NCBI RefSeq assembly: GCF_000787835.1 | Contig: NZ_BBPP01000023.1 | Span: 18,878 to 82,877, forward strand | Direction of reading: 5' to 3' | Length of the DNA stretch: 64,000 nt | From: Streptacidiphilus melanogenes | GTDB taxonomy: Bacteria > Actinomycetota > Actinomycetes > Streptomycetales > Streptomycetaceae | Shown: in pieces, positions 45,510 through 54,168 of the stretch | Layout: the number at the start of each line of letters is the position of its first letter | Position numbering within the stretch: position 1 is the first letter of the stretch | Notes under the pieces: generated by a model | Told to the model about the DNA's origin: nothing | Seen by the model: only the letters and a program-made list of their open reading frames with translations | The model's database searches: none | Made by a program: the position numbers and the translations under genes

Positions 45510-46150
45510 CCGTTCTTTGCGACGGTGGCCAGGATGTCGCTCAGCGATGGGTCCTGGGCGGCGGTCAGCGGCGTGCCGCCGCGGTCGGTGATGTCCGTCG
45601 TGCCGGGACTGGTGGTGACCGGTCCCGCCTGGACGTTCTGGCCGTCGGTCAGTTCGGGGTCGAGCACGGCGGACGCCCAGTGCACGGCCTGCGTGCCGTC
45701 GGTGCTCTGCACCACGTCCAGGCTCCCCGGGTAGCTTCAGGTCCTGCCCTTGACCTGGGCGGTGACGTGGAAGTTCACCCTGGTCGCCCCGGTGAACTGC
45801 GGGTCGGGGCCTGCGGCGGTGACGCCGGTGAAGGTGAGCCCGGTGAGGGAGAGCCCGTCGTGGTAGCCCTGGAGTGCGGTCTGCGCCGTCGAGGGGGAGT
45901 CGGCGTCGCTGGCCGCGCCGTCGTAGTGGGAGGGGTCGCTCTGCCAGGACCGGAGGAACGCGGTGGCCAGCTTCTGCGCGTCCGAATCGCTGGGCGGGGT
46001 GGTGGCCGGAGCGGACGGATCGGCGGGTGACTCCGACGAGGTGCTTTCCACTCCGACGACCACATGGACGATGTTGAAGGCCCCACAGCCGTCGGCGGCC
46101 AGCACGGCGAGAACGGACGTGGCGACTGCGACTTTCGCTGCTTTGCGCAT
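45510..46150 (-). pseudogene. Broken N-terminal part of a penicillin-binding protein (NTF2-like domain)
   Basis: Begins MRKAAKVAVATSVLAVLAAD with a membrane helix, then a domain like the NTF2/MecA_N N-terminus of streptomycete class B PBPs. An in-frame TGA at 45737-45739 interrupts it (QVKGRT-stop-SYPGSLDVVQST), yet the frame continues with family-like sequence (VLDPELTDGQNVQAGPV, PSLSDILATVAKNG) until it dissolves near 45510. No dimerisation or transpeptidase domain remains. It is therefore doubly broken: a nonsense codon and a 3' truncation next to thiC. Confidence 0.7.
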
Positions 46151-46209
46151 GCAGGCTGACCTACTCGGTGGGCCGCGGACAGGATGGCATGGCTACGGAA
46201 GGGGGACGG

Positions 46210-46956
46210 CTACTGGCGGTACGCGAGCGAGACGCGCAGGCCGATCACGTAGTCGGAGGGCTTCACCTGTGCGGTCAGTTCGCTCTCCCACACTGGTGTG
46301 TACGCGCGGTCCACAGTGGCACCCGGCGCGGGTGGCGGGCTGGCGGAGATCAGCAGGTCCCGGTCCTCGCCGATGGCCTCCTGCAGGTTGGGAGGCGCGT
46401 CAACGGTGATGTCGACGGGGACGTTGCCGTCGCCGTAGCTGTCGTTGGCGGAGTTCAGCTCCGGAGCGCGGGCGTGACCGATCTCGTAGAGCTGGTTGAT
46501 GGGAGTGCCATCAGGCTTCACATCCGCGTGCTGCAGCGACGAGTCGAGGCGGGTCAGGACCGCGGACAGTGGGCCACCGATGCGGGCGAACCAGACAACG
46601 GTGCGCTGGCACGTCACAGGCGACCACGTGGGTCGGCTACCGAAGTCGGGATCGTCCTCCTGGGAGTCGCAGCGGTCCTCGACACCCCGGGCAACCGGGC
46701 GCGCCCAGGACAGCAGGCGTTCGACTCGCGCGAGCTCGGTGTCGAGCTTCCGTGTGGCCGTCCGGTCGGCCGCGTCGACCGGTGCGGACCGGGCGACGGC
46801 GGAGACGTCCGGCGCCGGCGGGTTGGCCCAGTTCACCAGCGACTGTCTCACCCACAGAACGCTCCCGACCGCGAGCGCCAGGGCGACCGGCACCGCCACG
46901 GCACAGCCGATCGCGAATCCGCGCTGCTGTCCTTCCGGTGAGTTCGACGGGGTCAC
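46210..46956 (-). CDS. Single-pass membrane protein, function unknown
   Basis: 248 residues: a short cytoplasmic N-terminus, one membrane helix (FAIGCAVAVPVALALAVGSVLWV, about residues 14-36) and an extracellular domain of about 210 residues with two cysteines (EDRCDSQED and VTCQRTV) that could form a disulphide. I recognise no family. AAGGAG seven bases before the GTG supports the start. A 16-base palindrome lies 60 bases upstream. It is inside the accessory region and on the same strand as the broken PBP gene. Confidence 0.7.
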   Translation of the reverse strand: MTPSNSPEGQQRGFAIGCAVAVPVALALAVGSVLWVRQSLVNWANPPAPDVSAVARSAPVDAADRTATRKLDTELARVERLLSWARPVARGVEDRCDSQEDDPDFGSRPTWSPVTCQRTVVWFARIGGPLSAVLTRLDSSLQHADVKPDGTPINQLYEIGHARAPELNSANDSYGDGNVPVDITVDAPPNLQEAIGEDRDLLISASPPPAPGATVDRAYTPVWESELTAQVKPSDYVIGLRVSLAYRQ

Positions 46957-47015
46957 GCATGCGCTCCTTTGCCTATCTCAGCGTCGGAGTCTTGTTCGGG
47001 GAGCTCGCCCCCGCC

Positions 47016-47031
47016 TGAGTACGCGTACTCA
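47016..47031. promoter_or_regulatory. Perfect 16-base palindrome TGAGTACGCGTACTCA
   Basis: A fully symmetric 16-base site in the 410-base gap (46957-47366) between two divergent genes, 60 bases upstream of the minus-strand membrane protein. Likely operator of an unknown regulator. The rest of the gap, other than the promoter below, shows no feature I recognise. Confidence 0.6.
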
Positions 47032-47328
47032 AATCCCCCCTCTAGATCGTTAACTGAGAAGGAAGTTGCTCCGACTGTGGTGGCTTGTCCCGAATCAGGG
47101 CCAGCCCGTGGCCGCAAGCCCTGGGGGGAGGAATCCTGGGAAGGGCAAGGACGAGCACGGCACCGACCCAGACAAGACCACGGCGATGGGCCTGCCCGCG
47201 TGCTCGTGCCCACCTCGTTCCTTCGGTCCGAGTCGGCGTCGATCGGTGAAGGGTGACTTGCCTGAGCGTCTGGCACCAGCGCACATCTCGCGTGGCCACA
47301 GCCCGCCAGACGCTCGGGGGCGAAGTGT

Positions 47329-47369
47329 TTGACCCTTACGCAGCGTCATGCCACATAGTCGACGGCGTG
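47329..47369 (+). promoter_or_regulatory. MerR-type promoter, leaderless
   Basis: TTGACC (47329-47334) and CATAGT (47354-47359) are separated by 19 bases, the long spacer characteristic of MerR-activated promoters, and the GTG start follows at 47367, seven bases after the -10 box. Confidence 0.55.
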
Positions 47370-48482
47370 GAAGAGCACATCACCGTGGGACGTGCGGCTG
47401 AGCTGGCCGACGTGACCGTTCGCACGCTGCATCACTACGACCGGATTGGACTCGTGCAACCGTCCGCGCGAACCGCGGCCGGGTACCGGGCCTACTCGGC
47501 GAGCGATGTGGAGCGGCTGCGGGAGGTGCTCGCCTACCGGCGGCTGGGCTTCGGACTGCGCGAAATCGCGGCCCTGGTCGACGACCCGGCCACCGACGCA
47601 GTCTCACACCTGCGCCGACTGCGTGGCCTGATGCTGGAGCAGCGCGACCGTGCTGATGCCATGGCGAGGGCCATCGACAGTGAACTGCAGGCGCGGGCTT
47701 TGGGAATCAGGACGATGCCAGAGGAGCAACTGAAAGTGTTCGGAGCGCAGTTGTACGACGCCATCGGGTCCGCCTATCCAGCAACGCGGCGCACCGATCC
47801 GCGGATCGCCGCGAAGATCTGGGAAGCACTCGGCGACGCACGGACGGTACTGAACGTAGGAGCCGGCACCGGCTCCTACGAGCCCTTGGACCGCGAGGTC
47901 ACGGCGGTGGAGCCGTCGGCGGTGATGCGGGCGCAGCGTCCCGCGGGCGCGGCGCCCTGCGTTGCCGCGACCGCGGAGAGCCTCCCCTTTGCAGATCAGT
48001 CCTTCGACGTCGCGATGGCGATCAGCACCGTTCATCACTGGCCGGATCCGGTCGCCGGGTTGCAGGAGATGCGACGAGTAGCCCGCCGTGTGGTCGTGTT
48101 CACCTACGACGCCAGTGCCCCGGGATGGCTCGACCGGGTCTGGCTCACGCGCGACTACCTTCCTGAGTTCGCGGACCTCCTGGTCGGCTGGCCCTCACTG
48201 GCTGACCTGACCCAGGCGATCGGGGGCCGGGCCGAGCCGGTGCTCGTCCCGTGGGACTGCGCTGACGGCTTCTTCGAGGCCTACTGGCGACGCCCTGAGG
48301 CATACCTGGACGAACATGTCCGCCGGGCGGTGTCGGTATGGACCAGGGTCGGACTGGAGGCCGAACAGCGGGCCGTCAGCATGCTCCGCGACGACCTTTC
48401 CTCAGGCCGGTGGGCCGAACGCAACCGCGACCTCACCGCCCTCGATGCAGCAGAACTCGGCCTCCGCCTACTCGTCGCCTGA
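47367..48482 (+). CDS. MerR regulator fused to a SAM-dependent methyltransferase domain
   Basis: About 371 residues. Residues 1-115 are a MerR head: VGRAAELADVTVRTLHHYDR, then IGLVQPSARTAAGYRAYSAS and a dimerisation helix. Residues from about 150 form a class I methyltransferase: motif I VLNVGAGTGSYEPL, motif II region VTAVEPSAVM, then AESLPFADQSFDVAMAISTVHHWPDP. The two parts are in one frame with no stop. The GTG at 47367 follows a MerR-like promoter, so the protein may control itself. I do not know the substrate; self-resistance or natural-product tailoring are guesses. It lies in the accessory region. Confidence 0.8.
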   Translation: MEEHITVGRAAELADVTVRTLHHYDRIGLVQPSARTAAGYRAYSASDVERLREVLAYRRLGFGLREIAALVDDPATDAVSHLRRLRGLMLEQRDRADAMARAIDSELQARALGIRTMPEEQLKVFGAQLYDAIGSAYPATRRTDPRIAAKIWEALGDARTVLNVGAGTGSYEPLDREVTAVEPSAVMRAQRPAGAAPCVAATAESLPFADQSFDVAMAISTVHHWPDPVAGLQEMRRVARRVVVFTYDASAPGWLDRVWLTRDYLPEFADLLVGWPSLADLTQAIGGRAEPVLVPWDCADGFFEAYWRRPEAYLDEHVRRAVSVWTRVGLEAEQRAVSMLRDDLSSGRWAERNRDLTALDAAELGLRLLVA

Positions 48483-48559
48483 AGGACTCTCATCAGGCGC
48501 GTGAAGAATTCCGCGGTCTGCTGCTACGCGAAAGGGGTCACGACTCTCACCAGCATCTG

Positions 48560-48727
48560 TCAGGCCCTGGACTGCAAACCGGAGAAGACATCGGCCAAGA
48601 GCTCCGGAACCGGCCACCGGGGGTTCTCCCCGCTCAGCCAGCGCCGGACGGTCGACTCGTCGGCGAACACATCGACCTGGCCACGCTCGACGGCGCGGGC
48701 CCGCACTCTGCGCGTGAACTCGCTGCG
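48560..48727 (-). pseudogene. Fragment of a helix-turn-helix regulator
   Basis: About 54 residues ending in a stop (SEFTRRVRARAVERGQVDVF, then ADESTVRRWLSGENPRWPVPE and LLADVFSGLQSRA). The composition is like the N-terminal region of streptomycete regulators that read TNKSAVTHWAKG-type helices, but no start codon with a ribosome site lies nearby and there is no further domain. Called a fragment on resemblance only. Confidence 0.4.
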
Positions 48728-48794
48728 AGGCGACGGTGGGTTTCGATGGTCTTGCGTGTTGCTGCCGAGCTGGAGCGGAACACGTTCGGACTGT

Positions 48795-49871
48795 TCATGG
48801 CGAAGCTTTGGCGGTGCGCTTGCCGAGCAGGCCGGCGAGAAGCATGACGAGTACGCCGATCCCCACGCCACAGAACGTCCACAGGACCCGGTAGCCCTCG
48901 GCGGTGTAGTCGGAGGGTTGCGGGAGGTCGATCAGGACGAGCGCCCCCGCCGCGATGGCCGCGCAGTAGAGCGCGTAGTTCAAGAAGCGGATCCCCACCC
49001 CGTGCATCAGCAGCACGAGCGCGACCACTTCGAGTCCGCGCGAGACCGCGAACAGCCTCAGCCCGTGTTCACTGGTGGGGATCAGCAGCAGCAGCGCAGC
49101 CGCGACAGCACCGATCAACGCGCCCGCAAGGCGCTGTGCGCTGACCAGCGTGGCCTGCTCCAGGTTCGGCTTCAGCGCGATCATGGTCGCGATCGGCAGC
49201 CACACGCCGTGCGACAGGTTCAGTCCGAACGCCAGCGCGACGGAGCCAGCGATGGCCAGCGCGCGGATCACCGCGAACATGATCTTCGGGCCAGTCAGCT
49301 TCTGGCGCGACGTGGCACCGGGGAGTTCCGCGATCGGCTGGGGCCGGTCCTCGCGCCCGCGGATCAGCCACCCGATGAACGTCACCACGATCCACAGTGC
49401 CGACCCCCCGGACCAGGCGAGCACCTGACCCCAGGTGTAGCTGGTGATGCGGGGATGCTGGTGGAAGCCGACCGCGAGCGACAGGGCGAGGATGAACCAG
49501 ACATTGAGCAGCAGGGCGGTCACGAACCTGCGCACCCCGAAAGCGATTGCCAGCCCGGCTACCAGGGTGACGGCGAAGGCGGCCAGCACCAGCCAACCCC
49601 AAGCCTCGCCGCCGATGCCGAATGCCAATGCCGTCAGCCCGGCGCCGATCAGACCAAAGGCGGCGACGTGTGAGGCACGGTGCCCATAGCTGCCGCCGGG
49701 GTCGTCCAGCCAGGCAAACAGCAGGCCGAACAAGGCGCTGAGCAGGTACTCCTCATGGCCGATCGCCCAGAAGACGACCAGTGGCACCAGCGCGATGTCC
49801 AGGAACAGCACCGCTCGCGGCCAGTTGAGCCCTGGGGGGTTGAGCTTGAACACCTTCGAGAGCCAGCTCAT
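48795..49871 (-). CDS. FUSC-family membrane protein
   Basis: 358 residues with about ten hydrophobic helices in two halves separated by a cytoplasmic loop (GREDRPQPIAELPGATSRQK). FUSC-type features are LLSALFGLLFAWLDDPGGSYGHR and, in the second half, HGVWLPIATMIALKPNLEQATLVSAQRLAGALIGA, which is the family signature. Related proteins export aromatic acids such as fusaric acid or p-hydroxybenzoate. GGAGG six bases upstream supports the ATG. Intact, within the accessory region. Confidence 0.82.
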   Translation of the reverse strand: MSWLSKVFKLNPPGLNWPRAVLFLDIALVPLVVFWAIGHEEYLLSALFGLLFAWLDDPGGSYGHRASHVAAFGLIGAGLTALAFGIGGEAWGWLVLAAFAVTLVAGLAIAFGVRRFVTALLLNVWFILALSLAVGFHQHPRITSYTWGQVLAWSGGSALWIVVTFIGWLIRGREDRPQPIAELPGATSRQKLTGPKIMFAVIRALAIAGSVALAFGLNLSHGVWLPIATMIALKPNLEQATLVSAQRLAGALIGAVAAALLLLIPTSEHGLRLFAVSRGLEVVALVLLMHGVGIRFLNYALYCAAIAAGALVLIDLPQPSDYTAEGYRVLWTFCGVGIGVLVMLLAGLLGKRTAKASP

Positions 49872-50233
49872 GATCTTCCTCCCGCGAACGGGTCCCAGGC
49901 GACTGGGACAGCCCCGATGCCGTTGCCGTCGTGGCCGACCAACAGCACCCGCTCACGGGTTCAACGACGGTTGGCCAGGGCCCGGAATTGGGTGATGCCG
50001 CGCGGCGGACGTTGTCGGCCAGCCGCTGCTGGGCGTCAGGGTCCAGGCCGAACAAGCACAGCCTGACGGCCTAGCAGCCCAGCTTCCTCGATTACGCCGA
50101 AAGCGGCATGTCACTCGCGTTCGGGCCCGGAGGTGCTCATTCTCGCTGGAGACCCAAGGGTGCTGGAATGCGGCTGAGCGGGGGAAGTGCCCCGCCGCAG
50201 CACGGAACCACATCGCAGGGCTCGGCAGCCCCG
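49872..50233. other. Decayed stretch without recognisable genes
   Basis: 362 bases between the FUSC gene and the broken GntR gene. Frames on the minus strand contain phrases such as LFGLDPDAQQRLADNVRRAA but none has a start, ribosome site and codon pattern together. It looks like degraded coding sequence. Confidence 0.4.
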
Positions 50234-50724
50234 TCATTCCAGAGGGCGGAGGTTCCTGCGGCGGGCCGCTGCGGCCGGAACAGGCGCGGGGGTGAGGGTG
50301 TAGGTGTAGCGAGCGGCGTCGGCGGGGGCGGCGGTGGTCTCGACGGCCAGGGGGAGTCCGGCGACCGTGGTCACCATGATGCGCTGGGTGATCAGCAGCG
50401 GTGCGAGCTGGTCGAGTTGGAGGGCGCTGGTCTCGTCAGGGTGGGGCATGCGCGCGGTGACCGACTCGCGCCACTCCAGTGGCCCGTGTGCCATGAATAG
50501 CGCGGTCAGTGTGTTTGCGGGCGTCTGCGCGGGCTTCTTCGCGAGTGTCGTGCCGGTGATGCGTTCCACAGGCAGGACCGTGCGGTGCAGTGCGCGGGTA
50601 GTGGGTGTGCCCCGCTGTCGGCTGAGTGCGGACGAAGGTGCCGCGTCGTTGCTGGGCGTCCAGAAGTCCTTCGGTGCGCAGTGAGGCGACGGCCTGGCGG
50701 ACGGTGGGGCGGGAGACGTCGAGG
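50234..50724 (-). pseudogene. Truncated and frameshifted GntR-family (HutC/UTRA) regulator
   Basis: The 5' part keeps the recognition helix and wing (VLDVSRPTVRQAVASLRTEG, LLDAQQRRGTFVRTQ), but the gene is cut off at its start where the thiC-tail copy begins (50725). A frameshift near 50590 then separates this from the UTRA-like ligand domain (MERITGTTLAKKPAQTPANT ... VTARMPHPDETSALQLDQLA), which runs to a stop at 50234. GntR regulators of this type (KorSA/Pra-like) are common on actinomycete integrative elements, so this fits an element remnant; that link is inference. Confidence 0.75.
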
Positions 50725-50856
50725 ACGGTGATGGACATGTTCTCCGGCGACGAGGCCGTGAACAGCGACGACGCCACGGTCGTGGCCGGCATGAAGGCCA
50801 AGTCCGAGGAGTTCGCTGCCTCCGGGCACAAGGTGTACCTGCCGGTGGTGGACTGA
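50725..50856 (+). pseudogene. thiC: Second, diverged copy of the thiC 3' end
   Basis: Encodes 43 residues from TVMDMFSGDEAVNSDDATVV to YLPVVD and a TGA stop; 37 of 43 match the end of the intact ThiC, with many synonymous differences. The rest of thiC is absent. The joined upstream frame is antisense GntR sequence, so it cannot be translated as a real protein. It may be the original chromosomal end of thiC, displaced by insertion. Confidence 0.85.
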
Positions 50857-50868
50857 CACCCCGGCCCG

Positions 50869-50900
50869 GGCGCCGCCTCGAGAGTCCTCGGGGCGGCGCC
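50869..50900. terminator. Terminator after the thiC-tail copy
   Basis: GGCGCCGCC (50869-50877) and GGCGGCGCC (50892-50900), 12 bases past the stop of the tail copy and also at the end of the convergent anti-sigma gene. Confidence 0.65.
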
Positions 50901-50910
50901 TTCGCATCGG

Positions 50911-51552
50911 TCAGCCTTCGCCGATGTCGACCTGCGAGGCGGGGAAGCAGTTCGGAGCGTGCTCGGTCAGCATGTAGGCCAGGCTCCCCACGGACTTGTG
51001 GAGCGCGGCTGCCGGGGATTCGTCGACGACCAGCAGGGTGTCCCCGGGTGGGATCGCGCTGGCGTCGAGCAGTGCGACGCGGCCGTTCTCGGGATCCAGG
51101 GACATCACCGCGCCGAGGCGGCTGCTGTCGACCGGAGTCACCTTGGTGGTGCAGGCGGCCGAGGGGGTCAGCACGACGGCGGGCAGGCCCGCTCGGCGGA
51201 GCGCTGTCTGGAGCCCGGACAGCCTCGTCCCGATGATCTTGAGCGCGACGATGTGGCCGGGACGGACCGTCACGGTGTAGCCGGCCTCGCCGAAAGCGGG
51301 CGCGGCGCTGCCCCCTGCGGTCGGGGAGGTGGTCGGCGTCGCCAGAGGGGCGGCGGGGCTGCTGCCGGCATGGGCGCCCACGACGACGGCGGTGACGGCG
51401 GCGGCCAGCCCGAGCGAGGTGACCGCGATCCGGCGGGCGTGGCGCGGACGGACGGGGGCCGCAGAGGGGGTGGGCAGGGCTGCGGCGCGGGCGGTCAGCT
51501 CGTCCCCGAGCCGCTGCCGGAAGTTCACGGGAGTGTCCAGGGGGGTGTTCAC
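50911..51552 (-). CDS. Membrane protein paired with the ECF sigma factor, likely anti-sigma
   Basis: 213 residues: a cytoplasmic N-terminus of about 40 residues (FRQRLGDELTARAAALP), a membrane helix (RIAVTSLGLAAAVTAVVVGAHAG, about 42-64), a Pro/Thr/Ser linker and an outer domain with two cysteines. There is no zinc-finger anti-sigma motif. Its start overlaps the sigma gene stop by four bases (51549-51552), the usual layout for a sigma/anti-sigma pair, and this pairing is the main evidence of function. Confidence 0.7.
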   Translation of the reverse strand: MNTPLDTPVNFRQRLGDELTARAAALPTPSAAPVRPRHARRIAVTSLGLAAAVTAVVVGAHAGSSPAAPLATPTTSPTAGGSAAPAFGEAGYTVTVRPGHIVALKIIGTRLSGLQTALRRAGLPAVVLTPSAACTTKVTPVDSSRLGAVMSLDPENGRVALLDASAIPPGDTLLVVDESPAAALHKSVGSLAYMLTEHAPNCFPASQVDIGEG

Positions 51553-52127
51553 GAGGCGGCCTCCAGAAGGGTGTCGAGGGACGGGTCGGTCTGCGGAGTG
51601 ACGCTCTTCATGGCCTTGCGGGCCCGGTGCAGGCGCATCCGTGCGGTGGCGGCGCTGACCCCCAGCGCCTGGGCGGCCTCACGGATGGTCAGTCCGTCCA
51701 CGACCACCAGGTCCAGCACCGCGCGCAGCGGCTCGGACAACGCGGCGTGGAGTCCGGCCAATCGACGGGCGGCGCGGGCCGCGTCGATGCGCGCCTCGAT
51801 CGCGGCGACGTCCTGCTCGTCCAGCAACCGGCGGCCGGCGATCTGCGAGACGGCCCGCCGCTCCCGGGCGCTGCCGCGGAAATGCGCGGCCAGGACGTTG
51901 CGGGCGATGCCGTACAGCCAGGCGACGGGTGTGCCGCGCCGCGGGTCGTAGCCGTCCGCCTGTTCCAGTGCGGTCAGGAAGATGTCGGCCGTCAGGTCGG
52001 CGGCCAGATGCACACTGTCGGTGCGCCGGGTGACGAAGCCGAGGACGGCGTCGAAGTTCTGCCGGTAGAACTCCGCGAACCCGAAAGGGTTTGCGACGGG
52101 TGGGGCCGGTGGGTGCTCCGTGGGCAC
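51549..52127 (-). CDS. ECF RNA polymerase sigma factor
   Basis: 192 residues. Region 2: FAEFYRQNFDAVLGFVTRRT, then LTADIFLTALEQADGYDPRRGTPVAWLYGIARN. Region 4: LSEPLRAVLDLVVVDGLTIREAAQALGVSAATARMRLHRARKAMK. The GTG start has AAGGAG six bases upstream. It is cotranscribed with the downstream membrane protein and probably directs its own promoter, but I could not fix a -35/-10 pair in the 237 bases upstream. Regulon unknown. Confidence 0.88.
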   Translation of the reverse strand: MPTEHPPAPPVANPFGFAEFYRQNFDAVLGFVTRRTDSVHLAADLTADIFLTALEQADGYDPRRGTPVAWLYGIARNVLAAHFRGSARERRAVSQIAGRRLLDEQDVAAIEARIDAARAARRLAGLHAALSEPLRAVLDLVVVDGLTIREAAQALGVSAATARMRLHRARKAMKSVTPQTDPSLDTLLEAAS

Positions 52128-52364
52128 GGATGCTCCTTGGGACGAACGAGTGACTTCCTTACGTCTCTACTTGGCTCCGGCGCCGAAAAGCGTCACATCG
52201 TCCCACCGCTCCGGGTGGGCGGGGTACGCCGGGGCGGCGGCTTGCCTGGATCCAGTCCTCCGGCCGCGCGGGCGCGATCATAATCGCCTGCGAGCACACC
52301 ACGCCGACCAGCGAGACCCCGCTGCGGCCGCCTGTCCAGCGTGCTCAGGGGGAGCAGGATCGTG

Positions 52365-53390
52365 ATGGCGGAAGTCGAGTCGATACCGGTGGCGGGCCGG
52401 CCGGCGCGCTCCCTGGTATGGGACGGCGAGGAGTTGGTCGATCCGGTCGGAGGCGGCCGGCGGTGGGGGCCGGACGGGACCGAGCGGAAGACGTCCGTCC
52501 ACTGGGGGTACCCGTTCGACCGGGCTGCGGTCTCGCCGTCCGGGCGGTACGCGGTGATCTACGTCGAGCGCGGGACCAAGGGCATCGTCGTGGATCTCAG
52601 CGGTCCGAGGGTCCTGCGGGAGATCAACCGCAGTTACTACCACTCCGCCGCCTACGACTATCCGGTGGCGCTCGGCAGGCTGTCGGACGGACGCGAGGTC
52701 CTGGTCCACTGCCCGGACGAGTACAACAGGTTGGAGGTCGAGGAGCTGACGACGGGACAGCGCCTGACCGAAGGCGCGCGCCGACCGGAGGACGTGTTCC
52801 AGTCTCGGCTCGAGGTGAGCCCCGGCGGCAGGTACCTGCTGGTGGCCGGTTGGATCTGGCATCCCATCGGTGTGGCGCACGTGCACGACCTCACGGCCGC
52901 GCTCACGGATCCGGAGGCGCTGGACGACGTCACCCTCCTGCAAGCCGCCCATATCGACGCCGAGGTGGCATCGGCCTGCTGGCTGGACGAGAACCGGCTG
53001 GTCGTGGCCGCGGCCGACGAGTCCCTTGAGTGGACCGAGCCCCCGGGCCTCAGTGCCGGGCAGCTCGGGGTGTGGTCGATGGCCGATCAGTGCTGGGAGC
53101 ACCGCAGCACGGTGGACTTCAGCCTCGGCACCTTGCTCGGCCGAGGCTCGCAGGTGGTCTCGCTCCACGGTCACCCTCGGCTGATCGACCTGGCGACCGG
53201 CGCGGTCGTCGGGGAGTGGCCCGAGGTGAAGGTGCCCAAGAAGGAGGGCAGTTACGGGCGCAGAGACACCCCGACGCCGGTCGCGGCGATCAGCCCGGAC
53301 GGGACGCGCCTGGCGGTCGCGCAGGAGGACGGCATCGCGCTGATCGAGCTGCCGGACGACGCAGGCCTCGGCACCCGTCGGGTGCCGTAG
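52365..53390 (+). CDS. Cytoplasmic beta-propeller-like protein, function unknown
   Basis: About 341 residues with no signal peptide or membrane helix. Repeated blade-like blocks end in tryptophan or aspartate turns (VSPSGRYAVIYVERGTKGIV, VSPGGRYLLVAGWIWHPIGV, ISPDGTRLAVAQEDGIALIE), which resemble WD40/YVTN propeller repeats. AGGGGGAG ten bases upstream supports the ATG at 52365; GTG 52362 is adjacent. No partner gene is obvious. Confidence 0.65.
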   Translation: MAEVESIPVAGRPARSLVWDGEELVDPVGGGRRWGPDGTERKTSVHWGYPFDRAAVSPSGRYAVIYVERGTKGIVVDLSGPRVLREINRSYYHSAAYDYPVALGRLSDGREVLVHCPDEYNRLEVEELTTGQRLTEGARRPEDVFQSRLEVSPGGRYLLVAGWIWHPIGVAHVHDLTAALTDPEALDDVTLLQAAHIDAEVASACWLDENRLVVAAADESLEWTEPPGLSAGQLGVWSMADQCWEHRSTVDFSLGTLLGRGSQVVSLHGHPRLIDLATGAVVGEWPEVKVPKKEGSYGRRDTPTPVAAISPDGTRLAVAQEDGIALIELPDDAGLGTRRVP

Positions 53391-53411
53391 TGCCCTGCCC
53401 CCGGGAGGCTC

Positions 53412-53476
53412 CCAAGGGCAGAGCAGAGCAGGGCAAGGCAGAGCAGGGCAGGGCGGAGCAGGGCAGAGCAGGGCGT
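53412..53476. repeat. Imperfect tandem repeat of GCAGAGCAGG units
   Basis: About six degenerate copies of a GGCAGAGCAG-type decamer in the 319-base gap (53391-53709) after the propeller gene. One strand is almost pure purine plus C. The rest of the gap shows no gene; GGGAGG for the next gene is at its end. Confidence 0.75.
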
Positions 53477-53709
53477 GCCGGTGTCAGGCGTCCCGCGGGT
53501 GTCGGCGTCCGGGCGAGCGGCGGATCTCGCTCCGGAGGGAGCGGACGACCTGGCTTGTGTCGCGCGCCTCTTCGGCAAGGCCGTCGACCTTGTGGTTGGG
53601 CGCCGTGCAAACGCGTCCGAAGCGCTCACTGCGCGTGCTTCTGCGGACGTAGCCCGGGTGTCTCCCCGCGGGGGACGCCTTGCGGGCCGCTACGCGGGAG
53701 GCTGGCGGC

Positions 53710-54168
53710 ATGAACGCAGGAAGCTCCCAGAAGGCGGTACGGACGGAGGCCGCCCGGCGGGCCGAGAGTGACCCGGTGGTCGCCCTGGTGGCGGCCGGGG
53801 TCGGGGTCTCGCTGCTCGTGATGTCCGTGCTGCACCTCACCCATGTGATCTCGGGCGGCTCGCCGCCCTACGACCCGGACGCGGCGGGGACGGCCGAGGG
53901 CGTCATCGCGCTGGTTCTGCTGGTCGCCGTCGACCGGCTGCGCCGCGAGCCCGACGGGGCCCGCGGCTTCGCGCTCGGCGCGCTCGTCTTCGCCGTCGCC
54001 GGGTCCGTCCTCGGCCTCTCCCTCACCGTGACCGGCGGTACGGCCGTCGACGTGGCGTACCACTGCGTCGGCCTGCCGCTGCTGCTGTTCGCGCTGTGGC
54101 GACAGGCGCGGGTGCTCAGGGCAGCACGTGCGTCGTCGAGTGTGCCGGATTCACTCCGTTCACCCTGA
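53710..54168 (+). CDS. Small four-helix membrane protein, function unknown
   Basis: 152 residues; about four hydrophobic helices (VVALVAAGVGVSLLVMSVLHL, GVIALVLLVAVDRL, GFALGALVFAVAGSVLGLSL, VAYHCVGLPLLLFALW). GGGAGG is seven bases before the ATG. No family recognised. Confidence 0.65.
   Translation: MNAGSSQKAVRTEAARRAESDPVVALVAAGVGVSLLVMSVLHLTHVISGGSPPYDPDAAGTAEGVIALVLLVAVDRLRREPDGARGFALGALVFAVAGSVLGLSLTVTGGTAVDVAYHCVGLPLLLFALWRQARVLRAARASSSVPDSLRSP

Larger units (their letters stand above)
45421..50724. mobile_element. Probable remnant of an element inserted at the thiC 3' end
   Basis: The 5.3 kb between thiC and the duplicated thiC tail holds two or three broken genes, two unrelated intact genes and one strain-type hypothetical. 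Boundaries are set by the two copies of the thiC end (from about 45289 and from 50725, both starting AC-CGT/GGT-NATGGACATGTTC-like sequence). There is no integrase, excisionase or transposase, so the element, if it was one, is decayed. It is an inference from the duplication. Confidence 0.55.

Noticed and set aside
50626..50856. A 76-residue gene ending in the ThiC-like tail
   Set aside because: Its first half is antisense to the GntR pseudogene, there is no ribosome site, and ThiC's tail cannot work alone.
45421..50856. tRNA gene or integrase expected at an element boundary
   Set aside because: No cloverleaf with a TTCGA-type arm and no recombinase-like frame was found in the block or beside it.
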